Source of the DNA: Tanytarsus gracilentus
Lineage: Eukaryota; Arthropoda; Insecta; Diptera; Chironomidae
Length of the DNA: 64,000 nt
Assembly (NCBI GenBank): GCA_038502055.1
Contig: JAXRKN010000025.1
Coordinates: 372,001-436,000 of the forward strand
Direction of reading: 5' to 3'
Part shown: positions 57,899 through 64,000 of the stretch, piece by piece
How positions within the stretch are numbered: position 1 is the stretch's first letter
Layout: every line of letters begins with the position of its first letter
Notes under the pieces: generated by a model
Database searches by the model: none
What the model was told of the DNA's origin: nothing
The model's input: the letters and a program-made list of their open reading frames with translations, nothing else
Translations under genes and position numbers: made by a program

Positions 57899-58956
57899 TA
57901 ATAAATATATTTTCACGCAGAGGTCATTAAATAACTACTTTTTGGGCTGGAAAGAAATTATTATAATTTAATGTGTGTGCTTGCCTGTCGTAGCGATGAG
58001 ATGTTCTGCTGAATGATTTTGTCGCTGTTATATTTCCATTAATTTCTTAGGTTCTAGAATCTGAGTCATGTGGAAATAATAAATGATGAGAGTTTACCCC
58101 TCTTCCAAGACTTTTTAATGTCTTTTCTTCTTGATGCCCCTTGTCATGACACTTGATGTGGTTAATAGGGTTAAGAACGCTTTTGAGGGTTATGAATAAA
58201 AATAGCTGATAGTCTTTTAATTTATTTTTTTTCTTTTTGAAGTTCTCATTTCTCATTTTCTTGCAACAACCAACGATGGCTTGCTTGTTTATAATTCCAC
58301 AATTGACTTTATAAACAGGCCTTTTCCATCCATTCTTTTATTTTCATTCTTCATGATGGTACAACAAACTTTTTCTTTCTCTTCTTCGTTAGTTAATAAC
58401 AAAATCCATCAACATAGAGTAGTTCCCATCGCTGTCTTCATGCAAAACAAATTATTTTATGTGTGTGTGCGCACTTGTACAAGATATTCAATGTGTGTTT
58501 TGTCAGGTTATTTTTCGGTCTCGTGACTTTCTTGGTAGCTTCTCACTTGCTGCTCACTTTCTCACACGATATGTTGAACTTCCTTTCCGGCTCTTTTTTT
58601 GTTCGTCCCAAGTGACTTGTTTACAATTGTTCTTGATGATGGTAATATCTAAAGTGTCTTTGTGTTAAAATTATATGAATGAGTCAGAAAATGGTAATTT
58701 TTGTTCTTTAAATAATTAAAAATATTTATACGCCGGAATAAATGAGTTCAAAAATATTTTCATAAATTATTAATTAAAATGATGTTAAGCGAACTTCCTG
58801 TTGTTTTGTAAGAGGAGTGAGAAGAAGATTAAGATTGTAACTTTCGAGGCAAAGTGGTAAATTTAATCATTAAAAAATAAACTGAATTAAGAAATTTTTG
58901 CATCATTTACTTATTTTCAGTTAGGTGTTCATAACATTTTTAATATAGACCCTCAG

Positions 58957-59035
58957 AGCTACCATCGGCGAAAACCCGAAGTCTATAGCTGGTCCAGGGG
59001 CCTAGATCTCGACGATACAGACGGACGGAAATCAG
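58957..59035 (+). repeat. dispersed repeat family B, copy 2
   Basis: GCTACCATCGGCGAAAACCC, GAAGTCTATAGCTGGTCCAG, AGATCTCGACGATACAGACG: same order of blocks as 23596-23690. Confidence 0.65.
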
Positions 59036-61726
59036 TTAACGGTCTTATAAGAATTTGTCTCTGATGACGGTGTTTAACACAAAAAAAAATCAAGTGAAGA
59101 CGATTCGTGTTCTTTTCTTAAGCCCGCGTGCCAGCAACGAAACGAAACTCCTAAATGAGCAACAAACAGCGAAGTGAGTGTAATTAATGTCACTTAATTA
59201 ATGAATTTATTATTACTCAAGTGGGAAAAAACAGAGGAACTAAAATATAAGGAAAGAGTTTTCCTGGCTCATATACATTTAAAAGAAGGAAATTAATCAT
59301 AATTCAAATTTTATTACTAAAAAAATCGTTATGCTTCCACGAATATCAAAAAAAAAAAGATTAAGGTATTATTTTTATCTTAAATAAAAATGATTTTTTG
59401 ATGGCCTGAGCCAATGAAGATCAAGTGAAATGAATGCAAAAAGCAATAAAACTGCATTAAAATTTAATCTTATATTATCAAAGTGTAGACATGAAATTCT
59501 GTGGATGAAAAGAGGGGCGGGAGCTCTGGAAAAATATTTTAAATCTGAAGCAAAAAACACTTATTCGACTTATTATATAATCCTGTCTACAATTTTTTAC
59601 TATGGTAGTCTCAAATATTTTTCTCAATAACTTTTTTGTGCCTTTGAAATTAAATTTCTTTTCTTATTAGGTCATAAAAAAGTAAGCTCGAATGTAATTT
59701 TCACAAACTCCACATGTACACAACGAAATTTTAACACCTCATTTAAACGAAATCTTACAGCAGTAAAAAAATCCTTTAGATTCCTTAACTAGCAGTTAAA
59801 TAGGTATACGGTCATTTCTCTAAAGATCATTTTGTAATAATCGTCCATGCTCCAAAATTACCTTGCATAACCATTGGGTATTTAAAGAAGAAGAATCAAT
59901 AGGTTGCAATAAATTTCTTTATCCATAGTAATAAAAAAATTGAAATTTTGAATGGTCGGATGATAAACGATGAAGCGTAAGGAAAAAATTTGATTCAACG
60001 AGAAATGAATCAAGTAAAAAACTCTTAAATACCTCATAATTCATTTATGAACCAATCAATATAGAACTAATTTTGTCATCTTTTGTTTGTCGAAGAGATT
60101 TATTAATTTAGATATACTTAAATTTCATTTGCCTTCGTTGCTAAAGTTTTCACAACTTTAAAATAAAAACTAAAATTAAATTTCTTTAGATGTTAAATAC
60201 ATAAACTCCGCATTTTTAAATAAAATTATTTAAAGATAATTTGCATCCCTTCTCAAAAAATATCAAACTTAAAAATTTTAATCAAATGCCTTTCGTTATC
60301 ACATTATTCAATGCATTCATTAAAATTTAATTTTTTTTGTAGTCTTTTTGTTTCAAACTTTTCACGATGCATTTCACAAAAAAATTCTTCACGTTTCGTT
60401 TATGACATCTAGAAAATTTTCACTTTTTATCACCCAACTTTTCAAAACACATTTTTTTGGGTGGTAAAAGAATAGCTGAAAATTTGCGCTTAGCTCAAAA
60501 GAGAGATGGCAACATTGAGGGGTCGTAAAGTTTATTGGCAATGACAGTGCTTTGTTTGCGAGAAATGGATGAGAGGTATAAAGAAAACAAAAGACATGAA
60601 GAAGCTGTTGCCATCATTCCACGTTTCAGATGTCAATTTGAATTTTGAATTGTACACACGCTTTACATTACAACTTTAAAAAGTACTTCGCGAAAAAGTC
60701 ACAATAAACAAACAACAGCGGAAGCGAAGGAAGTAAACTTACATAAAAAAGGGGTTGTAAAAACGAGGTCGAGAAGAAGCAGCGATGAAAACACATTAAA
60801 ATTTATGTACAAGATGTTTCCCTTATACGTTATTATCATAGCACAAAATGTGCCTCAAAGCAACTCAAGAGTGCGTGTGATGGCGTTTAAAAATGATCAG
60901 TTTTGAGCTATTATGAAAAATAAATGAATTTTTTTCTTGTTCGTGAAATGACTTCAAGGGACAATAAACCATTGAACCTTTTATTCGATCAGTAGAACAT
61001 AAAAATTTCCTCATTTTTTTTATTTAAAATCAGAGCTGAATCGAAATCTAAGGCAGTCAAACCAAAATTTTCCACTCCTTGAATTCAAAAATTTAATGCT
61101 ATAAACTCTTTACTAATTTGGTAACTCTCTCGAGAAAAGATGAATATGAATTCATGGGAGTTCACTAGTGAATTTTATATGCTTTCGAATTTCATGTCTA
61201 TGATGCTAAATTTATTGAAGGAAATTATACAATTGCTGAATCAGATAATAGATGTGAAGTTTCAAAAGTTTTTTTGATAAAAAATAAATAATCGAGCTTG
61301 CGAACTCAAACAAAAAATTGAAAAATCTGAAAATTTGATGCAACCTATTTTTAAAATTTTCATTCATACTTTTTCGTCTTTTTCCAGCTATCTCAACAAT
61401 TTCTCAAGCACACGAGTTCTTAAGGCATTTTTTCATCCATTAACCCCACAACTAAATCATTTTTCTTGCATGTCCATTTCACATAATTTATACAAGTTAG
61501 AAACAACAAAATTCTTCTCTACTTTTCGTTGTTATGGATGGTCTCACAAGTGCTAATTCAACATATTGCAAAGCTCAAGCTTTCGCTGAAACTTTTTTTT
61601 TCGTTAATATCAATAACTTTTTTTCCATCGTATCCCTAGTAAATCTTTTTTGTCATCAAAATAAAGTCGCAAAAATATATGCAAATAAAATTCGAGTGAG
61701 GGATGGCGAAAAAAGGTTCACTAAAG

Positions 61727-61732
<6 letters not shown>

Positions 61733-61783
<51 letters not shown>
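61733..61783. repeat. (GA)n microsatellite
   Basis: About 25 uninterrupted GA units; it opens spurious low-complexity frames on both strands. Confidence 0.95.
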
Positions 61784-61786
<3 letters not shown>

Positions 61787-64000
61787 TAAATTCCATAACA
61801 CTATGAAGTGAGAGCTCAGCATAAATATGCGGTGGATTTTTCAGTGTAGAAACTATCATATAATAAAATGGAAAATCATTGTTTTCCTTTCACTATCACA
61901 CAGTGGTTTCATCCTGAAGAAAATATAACATTTAATGTTTATTTGCTATGATCGGTATAAAGGTTGCTTTATCAACGATTTTAATTTTCTTGTGAAAATT
62001 TTCATCACTTTTTCATATAAAAAGTGAGATTTTTGTGAATTTTTGAAGTCGATTTTCTCTCAAAGTAGCAAAAAGTAGCAGACGAAATTTAAAACACCTG
62101 ATTATTTCAAGCCTTGTCTCTGAGAATTTGTGGTCACATTCACATTGCGGAACATTGCAAAGAACGTACAATGATTCTACGAAAAGGCGATTGGGGTCTC
62201 TGATTTTTTCAATTTTAAAGCACTTCTAAAGCTTGTTTTGATAGGCATTTTTTAAAAATAAATAGGAGAGATAGTAACAAAAAATTTGATATAAAAAGTA
62301 ATTATGTTTTATGCATAGTTTTAGAGAAAAGTCCCGTTCAAAAAACACATAGTTTTATGGGTACATAAAATTCTTAACTTTGGTAGCTGATTATGTCTTA
62401 CTTTCATATGGAGAAAAGAAAAATGATTTCAGAATATTGTGGTCCGAGGTTCAAAGAATAAATTGAGTAAAAAAGTTGATCAAAAATGTCAATTACATCA
62501 GATGTATTATTTTCTTCAGGATGAAACCACTGTGTATCACAAAGCCGTTCAAATTGTCCTCCTTCTGAAATTACTTAGTAAAATTACAATATTTCAACTT
62601 TTTATGTTCAAATATGAAACTAGTTAGTTAAAGAAAGCAAAATCCCTTCAAAAAAGATTATATTTAAGAAATTTTTTTTGAAAATTTCAAAAATATTTTT
62701 TTTACACTTTTATCGATAATTCTTTTACTAATTTGCTAAATAAAGGTTAGGAATTGTATGTTAATGAAGAAAAGAATGTTAAATAGTACGTTTGTTACGA
62801 AAAAATCAATTTAAAAACAAATTTATTATTTTTCAAGTATCCTTGGTGCCGCAAAACCAAAATTGCCATCCCTTTTTAAGAGTAATAAGTGAGCGAAGTT
62901 GGTGATTTAAAAAAGTAAGTAAATTCTTTATAATATTCTGGTGTGAGTAATATCTCGAATTGAGACATTGATTTCCGCCTTTTTCCCAACATCCTGCTAA
63001 ATATTTGAAATTTTATAGTTTCAGAAAACATTGGGTGTAGTCTTTAAAATTTTTTAATTTATTTTGTTTTTTGTTCTTCGAATATTTTATGTAGAAATTT
63101 TCAGTTTTAAAAACAAAATCATTCACTCTAGCATAAAAACTCTGACGTAACATTAAAAATTTACTAAATATACATTTAAACCTTCGTCAGCCCTCACGCC
63201 TATCACTCAGAAATAATTTTCATACGCACACCAAAAGTACTCTCTGAAGTGCCTTCATTAACTTCATTGAGTGATCCTCACTCGACTCGCTTTTACACAT
63301 TTAAATGTCACAAAAATTTTCATGGTCTTTTGGAGCAGTTTGCATGGTTTTAAATTTATGACTTGCGTAGCGATTTATCTTCATGTACCCCTGACGTTGA
63401 GAAAAAATCTCAACGGCGGTAATAAAATGCTCTGATGACGCTTTCATTATCATCAACATCAAATTGGTCATAATTATGAATGAGTATGGAGAAGGGTAGG
63501 TGGTGAATTGCTGCAAAGGGTTAAAAAATTGTCGCTAAATTCACAACATATTATTACAACAACCACTTGTTAACTATCACACACAGCACTTAATGTTTAT
63601 GTTTTTTGATATGCAAAGTTTGAATTTTAACGCTAATTAGGTTTCCTGCAACTTTTATTTCATTATTATTATTATTTAAGACGAGAGTGATGAGGTGACG
63701 TTTTAGATTTACGTCCACCCATGTTCTTCTCCTCAAAATATTTATTGCAAATAAAGTAAGAATAACAATTGACAATTTGTAATGGATTGGAAATTTGGAA
63801 ATGTTGTCGCAATAAATCATCTAACTGAGCCTAATTAAAATTATTCAAAAGAATTTTTATTTGGAAATGAAAAGAGCCTGTTGTAACGTAATTGTGGAAT
63901 TTAAAAAAAATAACAGACTTTTGGTTTGTTTACATTTCCCCATGTGCGGACATCAATGTAAACAACTTTTCGAAATGTCCCCCAAGTTCGAAAATTTTTT

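Larger units (their letters stand above)
57899..64000. other. non-coding stretch
   Basis: No gene recognised. Contains family B repeat copy 2 (58957-59035) and a GA microsatellite (61733-61783). Remaining open frames are short, AT-rich and without motifs. Confidence 0.45.

Noticed and set aside
61656..61859. Ser-Leu or Arg-Glu repeat proteins over the GA tract
   Set aside because: Pure microsatellite translation, as also at 34549-34590 and near 43065-43100.

Overview
The window is animal, almost certainly insect and probably dipteran nuclear DNA. It is strongly AT-rich, and its genes carry short GT-AG introns. The recognisable proteins are metazoan: replication-type histones with 3' stem-loops, the BTB-only protein lolal/Batman, HPS4, p47, C1QBP, TRIAP1, PRPF38A, ARPC5 and RPAP2. 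Lolal is an insect protein. An AT-rich midge-like fly is my inference; no species is claimed. Gene models were spliced by eye and checked for frame.

Layout. 1-3640 holds no gene I can support. 3641-8070 (+) is a four-exon secreted His/Gln/Asn/Pro-rich protein. 8502-11101 (-) is HPS4, head to head with TRIAP1 (11340-11646, +), which converges on C1QBP (11791-12729, -). A GT92-type glycosyltransferase follows (13127-14521, +), then p47 (14777-16170, -). 16.8-20.4 kb is a compact histone array in the order H3(-), H2B(+), H4(-), H2B(+), H4(-), H2A(+). It has shared divergent promoters and histone stem-loops, no H1, and a broken H3 remnant at its far edge. The H3, H2A and H2B proteins are unusually divergent; both H4 are standard. 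21.2-28.3 kb is a minus-strand cluster of apolipoprotein-D-like lipocalins: three complete, one without a visible start codon, one a pseudogene. 29469-35357 (-) is a six-exon gene for a 1418-residue protein with up to six MIF4G-like repeats. One of its introns is filled by a mobile-element composite and is bordered by a 17-bp duplication of exon sequence. lolal (37913-38420, -), PRPF38A (39536-40435, -), ARPC5 (40718-41170, +) and RPAP2 (41404-41946, +) close the gene-rich part.

41.95-64 kb has no gene I can name. It may be intronic or intergenic DNA of a large gene; a candidate signal-peptide exon lies at 45818-45890. It contains several non-autonomous mobile elements: a 470-bp palindrome, a 1.8-kb element with 225-bp terminal inverted repeats around a GGGCAAAGCCC minisatellite, a second copy of a hAT-like MITE with 8-bp target duplications, and a roughly 0.97-kb inverted-repeat element. 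It also holds a duplicated segment of unknown nature and many short dispersed repeats.

Most genes are unrelated housekeeping genes sharing compact intergenic spaces. The two functional clusters are the histones (core nucleosome set, coordinately built promoters and 3' ends) and the lipocalins (tandem paralogues). The observations most worth follow-up are the divergent histone set, the transposon-filled intron with duplicated exon edges, and the multi-MIF4G protein.
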